Positions 51,601-63,300 of a stretch of 64,000 nt of DNA are shown here, one piece after another. How positions within the stretch are numbered: position 1 is the first letter of the stretch; each line of letters starts with the position of its first letter. Origin of the DNA: Pseudobutyrivibrio ruminis CF1b. GTDB lineage: Bacteria > Bacillota > Clostridia > Lachnospirales > Lachnospiraceae. The position numbers and the translations under genes are program-made. The DNA is taken from positions 62,001-126,000 of the forward strand of contig NZ_AUJB01000016.1 of NCBI RefSeq assembly GCF_000424005.1, given 5' to 3'. The notes under the pieces are model-generated. The model did no database searches. It was not told the origin of the DNA and saw nothing but the letters and a program-made list of their open reading frames with translations.

Positions 51601-53805
51601 ATGGCTATCAAAATTTTTGAAAAAGAGAAGCAGTTTCATTTATACAATTCAAAGGTTAGCTATGTAATCGGTGAATGCCGTGATGGTGAAATCGGTCAGC
51701 TTTATTTTGGAAAAAGAATAAATGAAAATCAGATTATATATGGATATCAGACATTGGCAGGAAGACCACTTTGCTGTCCAGTAACAGATGATGAGAATTA
51801 CACAAAGGAGCTTGCAAGCCTTGAATATCCAGCTTTTGGTAATGGTGATTTCAGAGGACCAGCATATGAAATCAGACAGGCAAATGGCTCTAGAGTAACC
51901 AATCTTGTTTATGATAGATATGAAATATATCAGGGCAAGAAACCAATTCCTGGTCTTCCAGCCAGCTACGTAAATACGGATTCAGAAGCGACAACCCTTG
52001 AGATTGTTTGCAAGGATGAATTGATAAATGTAGAGGTAACTCTCTATTACACAATCTATGAAAACTACAATATCATTACTCGTCATTCAAGTTTTAGAAA
52101 TCTTGGCTCTGAGGAAGTAAAGCTTACAAAGGCATATAGTGTTTGCTTAGATTTGCCTGATTATGAGTATGACTGGATGCAGTTTGAGGGAGCGTGGGGA
52201 AGAGAGCGTTATCCACATGTTCGCTCAGTAGAAAAGGGCATTATTTCCATCGAAAGCATGCGTGGACATTCAAGTGCCAACTTCAACCCATTTGTAATTT
52301 TGAAGCGTAAAAATACAGATGAATTTCAGGGCGAAGCAATCGGTGTAAATCTTGTCTACAGCGGTAACTTTAGAGCGGCAGCAGAGGTGGATAACTTTGG
52401 TAAACTTCGCTTCACAATGGGTATAAATCCAAACTGGTTTGTATGGCCTCTTAATTCAGGGGAAGTGTTTGATACACCTGAGGTTATCATTTCATATACC
52501 AAGGAGGGTCTTAATGATTTAAGCCAGAACATTCATAAATTTATGAACAACAACCTAGTTCGTTCACCATACAAGAACAAGCCAAGACCAATTCTTCTCA
52601 ACAACTGGGAAGCCACAGAGATGGAATTTGATGAGGAGAAGATTCTTAATATTGCTAAGAAGGGACAGGAAGCAGGCGTAGAGCTTTTTGTACTTGATGA
52701 TGGATGGTTTGGCAAGCGTGATGATGATTATGCAGGACTTGGAGATTGGTTCGTAAATACGAATAAGCTTCCAGATGGAATTACAGGACTTGCTAAAAAA
52801 GTAAACGAGCTTGGTCTTGATTTTGGTCTTTGGATTGAGCCAGAAATGGTAAATCCAGATTCTGATTTATATCGTGCACATCCTGATTGGGTACTTGCTG
52901 CACCAGAACGCAGAAGAACTCTTGGTCGTCACCAGATGGTACTTGATTATTCAAAGCCAGAGGTTGTAGATAACATTTATCATCAGCTTTACGACGTTAT
53001 TTCAAAGGCAAATATTAGCTATATCAAGTGGGATATGAACCGCTCAATTACAGAGTGCTTTAGCCAAGGAATAGAGCCTGAAAAGCAAGGCATGGTTTAT
53101 CACAAATATATCCTTGGAGTATACTCACTTTACGAGAGACTCATTAAGGATTTCCCACATATCTTGTTTGAGTCATGCGCAAGCGGCGGTGGAAGATTTG
53201 ATGCAGGACTATTATATTACGCTCCACAGGCATGGACATCAGATGATACAGATGGACATGAGCGTGTGAAGATTCAGTACGGTACAAGCTACGGTTATCC
53301 AATTGCATCTATGGGTGCTCACGTTTCTAAATCACCTAACAACCAGACTGGACGTATCATGCACGTAGATGACAGAGCAAATATTGCATGCTTCGGAACC
53401 TTTGGCTACGAGCTGGATCTTAACGATGTGGATGAGGAAGAATTCGAAGCAGTTAAGCGCCAAATTGTATTTATGAAGGAATACAGAGGACTTTTCCAGT
53501 ACGGAACACTTTACAGATTGCAGTCTCCATTTGAGAAGAATATTGCAAGCTGGATGGTTGTTTCAGATGATAAGAAGAAGGCGGTCGTAGTTATGTACAA
53601 GACCCACAAGACTCCAAACATCGGAATGGAGACAATTAAACTTCAGGGTCTCGACGAAAACCTTATTTACAATATTAATAACAAGGAAAAATTATACGGA
53701 GATTTCCTTATGGAACGTGGACTTGGCACAATGGGTGCTGACGAACCATGGTATCATGCCGACAAGGATTTCACATCTCGTATGTTTATACTTGAAGCAG
53801 AGTAA
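51601..53805 (+). CDS. Alpha-galactosidase (GH36)
   Basis: 734 residues, full length. Catalytic nucleophile Asp in YIKWDMNR, acid/base Asp in WTSDDTDGHERVKIQYG, and the substrate-binding block FESCASGGGRFDAG. It has the N-terminal beta-supersandwich domain common to GH36. No signal peptide, so it acts in the cytosol on imported raffinose-type sugars. GGGAGGCACAT precedes the ATG. Confidence 0.95.
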   Translation: MAIKIFEKEKQFHLYNSKVSYVIGECRDGEIGQLYFGKRINENQIIYGYQTLAGRPLCCPVTDDENYTKELASLEYPAFGNGDFRGPAYEIRQANGSRVTNLVYDRYEIYQGKKPIPGLPASYVNTDSEATTLEIVCKDELINVEVTLYYTIYENYNIITRHSSFRNLGSEEVKLTKAYSVCLDLPDYEYDWMQFEGAWGRERYPHVRSVEKGIISIESMRGHSSANFNPFVILKRKNTDEFQGEAIGVNLVYSGNFRAAAEVDNFGKLRFTMGINPNWFVWPLNSGEVFDTPEVIISYTKEGLNDLSQNIHKFMNNNLVRSPYKNKPRPILLNNWEATEMEFDEEKILNIAKKGQEAGVELFVLDDGWFGKRDDDYAGLGDWFVNTNKLPDGITGLAKKVNELGLDFGLWIEPEMVNPDSDLYRAHPDWVLAAPERRRTLGRHQMVLDYSKPEVVDNIYHQLYDVISKANISYIKWDMNRSITECFSQGIEPEKQGMVYHKYILGVYSLYERLIKDFPHILFESCASGGGRFDAGLLYYAPQAWTSDDTDGHERVKIQYGTSYGYPIASMGAHVSKSPNNQTGRIMHVDDRANIACFGTFGYELDLNDVDEEEFEAVKRQIVFMKEYRGLFQYGTLYRLQSPFEKNIASWMVVSDDKKKAVVVMYKTHKTPNIGMETIKLQGLDENLIYNINNKEKLYGDFLMERGLGTMGADEPWYHADKDFTSRMFILEAE

Positions 53806-53809
53806 GCTT

Positions 53810-53856
53810 AGAAAGCAGGTTTTGCATATTGCAAAATCTGCTTTCTTTATTTTGGA
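53810..53856 (+). terminator. Rho-independent terminator after the GH36 gene
   Basis: AGAAAGCAGGTTTTGC (53810-53825) pairs with GCAAAATCTGCTTTCT (53831-53846) around ATATT, with one mismatch, followed by TTATTTT. Confidence 0.85.
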
Positions 53857-53871
53857 AATAGTATTGTCGAA

Positions 53872-53939
53872 ATATGTCACATTTAGACATTTAATAGTGT
53901 GATTATTCCATGCTAATAAGGGGACAGATTAGCTAAGAT
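53872..53939 (+). promoter_or_regulatory. AraC-type operator and -10 of the galactoside ABC operon
   Basis: ATATGTCACAT-TTAGACATT starts at 53872 (18 of 20 bases equal to the site at 51490) and TAAGAT at 53934, the same 62-bp spacing. It marks this operon as part of the same regulon. Confidence 0.6.
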
Positions 53940-53999
53940 GGGTATATGTTCGAAGGAACGAACAATGAAGAAAAAAGGAAAATATGGGAGGTATGTATT

Positions 54000-55325
54000 A
54001 TGATGGCTAAAAGATTAGCTGCAATGGTTCTTAGCGCATTCATGGCAGTGTCTATGGTTGCGTGTGGTGGTGCTGGTGGTGATACATCCGGCGCAGGAGA
54101 TTCTGCAGGTGGGGAAGCTACAGAGGCTCCAGAGGCAATGAAGGGCAGTGTTGAAGGCGAACTTACAGTTTCTATATGGGACGAAAATCAGAGACCTGGT
54201 CTTCAGAAAATCATTGACGAGTGGTCAGCTCAGTCTGGGGTAAAGGCTACTATTCAGGTAGTTGGCTGGGATGATTATTGGACACTTCTTGAGGCTGGTG
54301 CTTCAGGTGGAGAGCTTCCAGACGTATTCTGGATGCACTCAAATCAGGCACAGAAGTACATGGAAAATGACATGCTCATGGATTTAACAGATAAGATCGC
54401 AGCGAGCGACAAGATTGACATGGGCAATTACTATGAGGGTATTGTTGATCTTTATAAGTCAAATGGAAAGCAGTATGCAGTTCCAAAGGATATCGATACA
54501 ATCGCTCTCTGGTATAACAAGACTATCTTTGATGAGATGGGCGTAGCTTATCCAGATGACACATGGACATGGGATGATTTTGCAGATGCAGCAGCTAAGC
54601 TCACAAATGATGATCACTGGGGATATGCAATTGCTCCATCAAACAATCAGGATTCATTCTACAACGCAGTATATTCTATGGGCGGAGAAATCATCAGTGA
54701 AGACAAGAAGTCTTCTGGTTATGATAAGCCAGAGACACAGAAGGCTATTCAGCTTTTCGTAGATATGGTTCAGGATGGTTCTTGCCCAGATCTTAATACA
54801 ATTTCTGAGTCAGGTGCAGATGTACTCTTTGAGTCAGGTAAGGTTGCAATGGTTACACAGGGCTCTTGGATGGTAGCTGCCTTCAAGGACAACGAGTATA
54901 CAGCAGAGAACTGTGATGTAGCTGTTCTTCCAAAGGATGCAAAGACAGGTAAGAGAGTTTCTATCTACAATGGTCTTGGATGGGCTGCTTCAGCTAACAC
55001 AAAGAATCCAGATGCTGCATGGTCACTTATCGAGTGGTTCGGTTCTAAGGAGATGCAGGAAAAGCAGGCTGAGCTTGGTGTAACAATGTCAGCTTACGAG
55101 GGCTGCTCTGATCTTTGGGTAAACTGCACAGATAAGTTTGATCTTAATGGTCATATGAAGATGCTTGATGCTGACCTTGTATTTAGACCATATTCTAAGT
55201 ACACAACAACATGGGAAGATATGCAGACAGAGAAGCTCAAGGAAGCTTGGACTGGCGATAAGGATGTTAAGACAGTTTGCCAGGAAATCTGCGATAGCAT
55301 GAATCAGACTCTTAGTGAGGAGTAA
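54000..55325 (+). CDS. Galactoside-binding lipoprotein (family 1)
   Basis: 441 residues from ATG 54000, chosen for GGGAGG upstream and because it places the lipobox (MVACGG) correctly; an in-frame start at 53946 adds a charged tail. Conserved blocks: SIWDENQRPGLQKIIDEW, YAVPKDIDTIALWYNKTIFDEMG, MVTQGSWMVAAF. It supplies the two permeases downstream. Alpha-galactosides such as raffinose or melibiose are the inferred ligands. Confidence 0.88.
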   Translation: MMAKRLAAMVLSAFMAVSMVACGGAGGDTSGAGDSAGGEATEAPEAMKGSVEGELTVSIWDENQRPGLQKIIDEWSAQSGVKATIQVVGWDDYWTLLEAGASGGELPDVFWMHSNQAQKYMENDMLMDLTDKIAASDKIDMGNYYEGIVDLYKSNGKQYAVPKDIDTIALWYNKTIFDEMGVAYPDDTWTWDDFADAAAKLTNDDHWGYAIAPSNNQDSFYNAVYSMGGEIISEDKKSSGYDKPETQKAIQLFVDMVQDGSCPDLNTISESGADVLFESGKVAMVTQGSWMVAAFKDNEYTAENCDVAVLPKDAKTGKRVSIYNGLGWAASANTKNPDAAWSLIEWFGSKEMQEKQAELGVTMSAYEGCSDLWVNCTDKFDLNGHMKMLDADLVFRPYSKYTTTWEDMQTEKLKEAWTGDKDVKTVCQEICDSMNQTLSEE

Positions 55326-55367
55326 TTCTTTTTCTTCTTTTTCATAGGTATAAAAAATATTGGGGAT

Positions 55368-55400
55368 GAGGGCGCAGTGCTTTTGGGCTGTGCCCTTTAA
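55368..55400 (+). promoter_or_regulatory. Hairpin between binding protein and permease genes
   Basis: GGGCGCAG (about 55370-55377) pairs with CTGTGCCC (about 55389-55396) with one G-U pair, followed by TTTAACCGTTTTT. As in the maltodextrin operon, it is placed to reduce expression of the permeases relative to the binding protein. Confidence 0.5.
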
Positions 55401-55426
55401 CCGTTTTTAGTTAGGAGATTAGTGTT

Positions 55427-56320
55427 ATGAATAAAAAGGGAAAAACAACTCATAGAGAACGAAGCGAGTTCATTTGGGGCTGGCTGTTTATTTTGCCAAC
55501 AATGGTTGGTTTGATTGTTCTCAATATCATTCCAATCTTTCAAACGATTTATCAGAGCTTTTTTAAGACAGGTGATTTTGGAAGAGGAAATATTTTTGTA
55601 GGCTTTGCTAATTATCAAAAGGTTTTTGCAGATAAAGAGGTTTGGCAGGCACTTTTTAACACCTTAAAATACGCAGTTGTGGAGGTGCCACTTTCAATTA
55701 TTATTGCGTTGGTTTTAGCAGTATTTTTAAATGGGAAAATAAAAGGTAAAAGTACCTTTAGAACTATATTCTTCCTTCCAATGGTTGCAGCACCAGCTGC
55801 TATAGCTATGGTTTGGAAATGGCTTTATAATTCAGAATTTGGTTTGTTGAATCATATTTTTCCAGGTAAAACAAACTGGATTTCAAATCCGAAAATCGCA
55901 ATTTATTCGATTGCTGTAATCGGTATATGGTCGATTATTGGATACAATATGGTTTTGTTTTTGGCAGGTCTTCAGGAGGTGCCAAAGGATTATTATGAGG
56001 CAGCTGCAATTGATGGAGCTACCGGTGTGCAGCAGTTTTTTAGCATCACAATACCTTTGGTTTCACCAACTATTTTCTTTGTAATGGTTACACGAATCAT
56101 TGCTGCTATGCAGGTATTTGATGTTATCTACATGGTTATTGATAACAACAACCCAGCTCTTTTCAAGACCCAGTCACTGGTTTGCTTATTCTATAAGTAT
56201 TCATTCCAGCAGAGCAATAAGGGCTATGGAGCTACAGTTGTAGTTGTACTTTTGGTTGTAATTATGATTTTCACAGTCCTTCAGATGATAGGACAGAAGA
56301 AGTGGGTACACTATACGTAA
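55427..56320 (+). CDS. Sugar ABC permease, MsmF/LacF type
   Basis: 297 residues, six TM segments; the first follows a charged N-terminus. EAA loop DYYEAAAIDGATGVQQFFSITIPLVSPT. TTAGGAGATTAG precedes the ATG. Partner of the next gene. Confidence 0.9.
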   Translation: MNKKGKTTHRERSEFIWGWLFILPTMVGLIVLNIIPIFQTIYQSFFKTGDFGRGNIFVGFANYQKVFADKEVWQALFNTLKYAVVEVPLSIIIALVLAVFLNGKIKGKSTFRTIFFLPMVAAPAAIAMVWKWLYNSEFGLLNHIFPGKTNWISNPKIAIYSIAVIGIWSIIGYNMVLFLAGLQEVPKDYYEAAAIDGATGVQQFFSITIPLVSPTIFFVMVTRIIAAMQVFDVIYMVIDNNNPALFKTQSLVCLFYKYSFQQSNKGYGATVVVVLLVVIMIFTVLQMIGQKKWVHYT

Positions 56321-56360
56321 TAAGGAGGGAATCTTCTTACATAGAAGGGATAGGAAAGCT

Positions 56361-57179
56361 ATGAACAAAAATAAAACCATAATATATATAGTACTAGTGA
56401 TTATGTCCTTCGTTATGCTGGTTCCTTTTGCATGGATGGTTCTTACAGCATTCAAGACAGTTGGTGAGTCTACACAGATGGATCCATTTGTTATTTTCCC
56501 ATCTCATTTTAGACTTAGCAACTTTAACGAAGTTCTTCATAATGTAAATTTTGGAAGATTGTATTTTAATACGGTTATGATGATTGTACTTCGCGTTCTT
56601 TGCGCGGTGCTTACATCTACAATTGCAGGCTATGCCTTTGCCAGACTAAATTTCAGGGGAAAGAATCTGATGTTTGGGCTGGTGCTTTTTCAGATGATGA
56701 TACCATCACAGATTTTCATCATTCCACAGTATGTCATGGTAAGTAAGCTAGGTTGGACAAATTCCATGATGGGCTTGTTATTCCCAGGTCTGGTATCAGC
56801 ATTTGGAACCTTCCTTTTGAGACAGGCATACATGGGCCTACCAAGAGAGCTTGAGGAGGCTGCGAGATTAGATGGCTGTAATATTGGACAGACATTCCTA
56901 TTTATCATGGCTCCGCTTACTAAGTCTTCCATGGTAGCGCTGGGCATTTTCACCGCAGTGTTTGCCTACAAGGATTTGATGTGGCCAATGATTGTATGTC
57001 CAGATACCAATCAGACTACACTTGCCAGCGCACTTTCAAAGATGCAGGGGCAGTTCTCTTCTAATTATCCAGAGCTGATGGCAGCAGCACTTATTGCATG
57101 TCTTCCAATGATAGTAATCTACGTAATTTTCCAGAAGCAGTTTATCGAAGGAATTGCTACATCAGGTGGAAAACTTTAA
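56361..57179 (+). CDS. Sugar ABC permease, MsmG/LacG type
   Basis: 272 residues, six TM segments; EAA loop ELEEAARLDGCNIGQTFLFIMAPLTKSS. It completes the membrane part of the galactoside importer. No ATPase gene is present. A noncoding stretch of about 150 nt follows, ending in a GCCCTCA/TGAGGGC hairpin at 57290-57314 just before the giant gene. Confidence 0.9.
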   Translation: MNKNKTIIYIVLVIMSFVMLVPFAWMVLTAFKTVGESTQMDPFVIFPSHFRLSNFNEVLHNVNFGRLYFNTVMMIVLRVLCAVLTSTIAGYAFARLNFRGKNLMFGLVLFQMMIPSQIFIIPQYVMVSKLGWTNSMMGLLFPGLVSAFGTFLLRQAYMGLPRELEEAARLDGCNIGQTFLFIMAPLTKSSMVALGIFTAVFAYKDLMWPMIVCPDTNQTTLASALSKMQGQFSSNYPELMAAALIACLPMIVIYVIFQKQFIEGIATSGGKL

Positions 57180-57328
57180 TCCTATTTTAAAGTATGTAGA
57201 TTCAATGAAATAAGCCTAAAAATTCGGTTAAAACCCTAAAGAACCATATAGTAATGTCCTATAATTTAAGTAGTACTATAGTCTATTGTGCCCTCATAGC
57301 CACTGGCTGAGGGCTCAGGGCATGCTAT

Positions 57329-60300
57329 ATGGGTAAAGTGGGAAATGAAGCCGATAAGGCTGGAAACAACTTGATATTGAAGTTGTGCATGTTTATAGTT
57401 GATAAACATGTTCTTTTCTTGCTTATCTTTACAATCTTATGTATTTTTTCATTCTTCTCATCTAATTGGGTAAAGGTAGAGGATGATTTAGAGGTATATT
57501 TACCGGAAAACTCTGAGACTCGTCGCGGTTTGGACATCATGGAGCGAGAGTTCTCTACCTATGCAACAATGGATGTGATGATTGCAAACATATCTTATGA
57601 TCAGGCTCTTCTGGTTAAACAGGATGTGGAAAATATAAAAGGTGTTTTCCAGGTGGAGTTTGATGATTCAGATAAACACTACAAGAATGGCTCTGCATTT
57701 TTGGGTATCGTATTTGATTACGGTACTAAAGATGATGAGAGTGCCGTTCTTCTTAAAAAACTTCAAAAATATTTTTCTAAATACGACAGCTATATCTCTA
57801 CTAATATGAGTACCATCAATATTGAGCTGGCTACAGAAGAAATCAAGGTTATTGCTGTAATGGTATTTTTCCTGGTAATCGTGGTTCTTATCATTACCAC
57901 CAAATCATATATAGATGTGCCAATTATGTTGGTGATGTTTGCCTGTGCGGCAATCATTCAACAGGGTACAAATTACATGTTCGGTACCATTTCCTTCGTA
58001 TCAAATTCAATTACAATCGTACTTCAACTGGCTCTTTCTGTAGATTACACCGTAATTTATGTAACCAGGTATAATGAAGAACGAGAATATAGAGATGTCA
58101 GGGGCGCCTGTATAGTAGCTCTGTCAAAGGCAATTCCTGAGATATTAGGATGTTCTCTTACAACTATCGGCGGTATCATTTCCATGCTTTTCATGGAGTT
58201 CACAATAGTTGGCGATGTAGGTCGTGTTTTGATTAAGGCAATAGTCATAAGTATCATTTGTGTATTTACGTTACTGCCTAGTCTTGTTATGGTTTTCGCC
58301 GAAGCAATCGAAAGGACTGAGCATAAAAGTTTTATTCCAAATATAAGCTTCGTTGGAAGATTTGCGTATAAAACACGATATATTATCCCACCTATATTTT
58401 TATTGGTTATTGTAATCGCCATTAATCTTTCATCAAAGGTACCATATGTTTACGGATATTCCAAGGTATCAACCCCTAAAGAAAATTCTGTCTATATCGC
58501 AAAAGAGATGATAAGAGAAAACTTTGAGGAAGAGAATTCTTTAATATTGATTTTCCCAAAGGGCGACTATGATATTCAAAAAGCTTTGATAGATGAGCTT
58601 GTTTTAGACGACAGAGTAAACAATGTTATGGGTCTGGCAAACATTGAGATTATGAATGGCCATACTCTGACAGAGAAGCTCACACCTAGACAGTTCTCTG
58701 AGCTGGTAAATGTTGATTATGAAATGGCTGAGTTGATTTACACTGCTTACGCCGTGGATGATGAAGATTATACCAAGGCTGTTAATGGAATCGAAAATTA
58801 CAAGGTTCCATTTATTGATATGTTCTCATTTGTTTATAGAGAAGTTGACGAAGGTTATGTTACTGTTGGCGAGGAACTTACTCAGCAGATAAGAGAATCC
58901 AATACCATGATAAGCTTCGCCAAGAATCAGCTTCAAGGTGAAGAATATGATCGAATTATAATCAATCTGAATCTTCCAGAGGAATCCGAGGAAACTTTTA
59001 AGTATATAGATGATCTTCATGAAGTGACTCAGGAATTTTTCCCAGTAGATGAATTCTTCGTGGCAGGTCAATCGGTGGTGGATTATGATTTGAAGAAGTG
59101 CTTTGCCAGAGATAACATTGTGACAAGTGCAATCTCTATCATTTCCGTTCTTATAATTCTGCTGTTTACATTTAAGTCAGTAGGAATGCCACTGCTTTTG
59201 ATTGGTGTAATTCAGGGATGTATCTGGATTAATTTCTCAAGTGCAACTATCACTCACGATAATATTTTCTTCCTGTCATTCTTAATGGTTAGTGCTATTC
59301 AGATGGGTGCAAATATTGACTATGCCATTGTAATCGCCAGCAGATACATAAGGCTGAGAACCAACACAGGTAAGCGGGCATCTATTATAGAGACAATGAA
59401 TGTTTCATTCCCAACAATCATTACCTCTGGAACTATGCTTGCAGCCTCAGGAGTATTGATTGGAAGAATGACATCTGAGCGTTCTATTTATGGCATAGGA
59501 AAATATCTTGGACAGGGAACAATTATATCTATCCTTGTTACCATGTTCGTGCTTCCTCAGATTTTGCTTGTGGGTGACAAGGTGATTGAAGTTACATCAT
59601 TCTTTGCAAAGGGTAATATTGATGAGCTCAAAGAAAGCCTGACTCCACACAAGAAGACCAGCAAAACCAAGTTAATGAGTCTGATTTTAATCTCATTTTT
59701 GGCATTTAATATGATGGGCATGAGTGTATGTGCTTCCAATGTAACAGACCTTAAAACTGGTACCCACGAAAAGTCAGTTCAACACAGCTATGATGTTGAT
59801 GCAGATATTCGTGATAAAAGACTGGAGATAGTTGATGGTGAAATAGAGGAGATTTATATATCTTCAAAAGATGATTTCACTGCCTTTGTAAAAAATTGTA
59901 GCCTTGATACATGGTCGGTAAACAAGAAGGTTATTCTTCAGAAGGACATTGACCTTGGCTATGATTTTATTTCGGTGCCTTCTTTTGGCGGATATTTCGA
60001 TGGTGGCGGACATACAATCCAAATATATATCTCTAATGAAAGTATTTCAAATTGTGCACTGTTCTCAAACCTTCAGGACACCGGAGTCATCACAAGCCTA
60101 AGAGTTGCAGGTAGAGTATTGCCTGTAGGTGAGCAGGCAGTCGTGGCTGGAATAGTAGGAAATAACTACGGCGTTATTAATGATTGTATTTTTGATGGTG
60201 TCATTTCATCCAGTGATTATATTGGAGGCATTGCAGGTGTAAACCAGCTTAATGGTCAGATACTTGGCTGCTCATCAAGGGGATATGTAAAAGGCCAGCA

Positions 60301-63300
60301 TTTTGTTGGTGGTATTGTTGGTGAGAACAGGGGTTACGTGGCTAATTGTAAAAATGATGCTTTGGTCAATACATCAAAAACTGATGAGCAGGTCAACATG
60401 ATGAGTGCCATCAGTAACATGATGAACTTTGTAAAGCATTTCAACAGGAATCCTAGCGATGTTAGAAACCTTGACGCAGCTATCACAGATGTAGGTGGAA
60501 TAGCCGGTCTGTCTCTTGGTGTTATTCAGGATTGTATTAATTCAGAAAACGTTGGATATGAACATTTAGGTTACAACGTTGGTGGTATAGCAGGAAGACA
60601 GTCAGGATATATTGTAGGTTGTATTAATAATTCCAAAATTTTAGGAAGAAAAGATGTAGGTGGAATCGTAGGTCAGGCCGAGCCATTTTTAACTGTAGAT
60701 ATGGATGGTTCCACAGCTGGAAGACTGGATACAGAAATAAATAAATTAAGCAACAGTATCAGCAAAGTGATTTCAGATGCCAAGAAGCAGTCAAATCTAA
60801 TTAGCTATAGAATGAGTGTTATTCAGGGCCTTACATCATCTACCATAGATGACCTGTATTACGTTATGACGGGTACAGTTACTTATTCAAACAGTGTTGC
60901 CGGTGCTGCAAATGATGTTTTATCAAGAGCTGACTATATCATGGAAGGTGTGGCAGGTAGTGGAGGTGTTATTGACCATTCCGCAAATGCGACAACAGAT
61001 GTGATAGATGCTGTAAACAGAATCAAAGCAGCAATTGAAGAATTCGATATTCTAAAATATCTGACTGATGAAGATATGACAAAATACGAAGATGCCAAGA
61101 CACTTTTGGATAGCGATTCAACATGGTCAACATTACGAGGTGCAGCAGGAATTCTGTCCCTTTATGTTGATTACCTGCCAAGGATGACAGGAGATACAAG
61201 AGACCAGGCACTTACTGTTATTAATGTTATTCAAAAGGCAATGTCAGAGATAGAAGCCGTTGGAAACACAATAAGTGCTACAGCTGATAAGGCTGCTGAC
61301 GGTAAGCTCAAGAAAATTATTCCATTCTCTGATTTGTATCAGGCCCACTCTGCGTCTTTGATAAATAATATTAACAGTCTCAATGATAATTTTGGCATTC
61401 TTAATCAGGAAGCAAATAATGCCACAGGAAATCTTGCAGATGATTTGCAGGCTGTTAATAAGCAGTTTAACACTGTCATGAAATTGTTCTCTGAGGCTAT
61501 CAATGGTGTGACTAATATTGGAGATCATGAGATATACGAAGATGTTTCCATTAAAGAGGTTGATTCTACCACTGATGCCACTATAGAAAACTGTTCTAAT
61601 TTTGCCCGCATTCAGGCCGATTTGGATGTAGGAGGAATAGTTGGAACTATGGCTATTGAGTACGATTTGGATAGAGAAAGTGATTCCACTGGATTGGCAG
61701 AGGGCAATCTGCTGTCCAAGTACGTTACCAAGTGCGTCCTTCGTAACAATACAAATTACAACAGTGTAATTGGAGAGAAAAATTACGAAGGTGGAATCTG
61801 CGGTATACAGGAAATGGGAACTATAAAGGGGTGCGCTAATTATGGTGACATCAAATCCATTTCCGGCGAATATGTTGGTGGTATTTGCGGCCAGTCTATT
61901 TCCTATATCTTATCTTCTAAAACAAGAGGTATTGTTGATGGAAGTAAATATGTGGGTGGAATAGCTGGAGAAGGCATGCACATTAGCGACAGCTATTCAG
62001 TGGTTAAGGTTAAAAATGCCAAGAGTTGCTACGGTTCTATAGCTGGCTATGTGGGAGATAAAGGCGTCGTAAGGGATAATTACTTTGTCAGTGATGATCT
62101 TGCGGGATTAGACAGAGTGAGCTATTCATTAAAAGCTGAGCCGATTTCAATAACAGATGAAAACCTGCCAGCCGATTTGACGGAATTTAATGTTTCATAT
62201 ATTTTAAGTGATCCTGAGTATCCTGATGGAGAAATTCTTTTAAAGAGCCAGCATAAAAAATATGGTGAAGGTGTTACTCTTGAAGAATATCCAAGCCTCC
62301 CAGCAAGGGCTGGTTATTATGTAGTCTGGGATACGGAAGGATTATTGGATATCAAAAATGATGAAATCATAACTGGCAGATATGTTAAGTACCGAACCAC
62401 CATTGGAGAGGATACTTCAGGTGACAGCAAGAAGATGTTCCAAAGTGATATTCTGGTTGACGGTCTATTTAAGCAGGACGATGTTCTTAAAGTTGAGCGA
62501 GAATATCTGTATGATGTGGACTTATATGAAAACATGAATGCAAGAATTAATGGTGTTTCAGATTATGAGTCCATAAAACTTGTTATTCCTGATGATGGTC
62601 AGAAGAAACATACCATTAGATTTAAATCAACAATAGAGCTGGGTGATATTTCCTATGCTCCTGAGTTGTTTGTTATAGGTTCAGATGGAAGTGAGACATC
62701 TATAGTTCCTACTGGCAAAATGGGTAATTACAATACCTATGAAGTTGAAGGAAATGAGTTGAATATTAACGTACGATTTACAGGAAGAGAACGAGTTGCC
62801 TATAAGTATTTAGTCCTGTTGGCTATGGTAATATTTGCAGCGTCTCTAAGATATGTTATTAACGGAATTATTAAAGTTAGAAGACGTATGCATAAGACTA
62901 TTGTTACTGGAAAAGATAAAGTGGCTACCCGCATTAGAAGTAAAGAGCAGATATTCTATAATGATGAGAGCGAATCTACAGAAGCGAAGCTTAAGAACTT
63001 CAGCATAGAGGGGCGTAGAAGTAATCTTCCTCGTGTATTGAAATACATTGACTCTAAATTGGATTATCGTAAATGCGAATTAAGAGATAAGATGATAATC
63101 GATTTGGCTGTTGAAGAAATCTACCTGAATATGGTACACCAGCTTCGCAGAAGCAGTGATAAAAACATAACTGTAAAATACGGATTCGATAAGATGTCCA
63201 GAAGTGTAACCCTTGTATTGGTAGATACAGGAGAACCTTTCAATGAGTTCGCTGATGAGACTCAGGAAGAACTTATTAATGAAGGCAGAAATATTAATTA

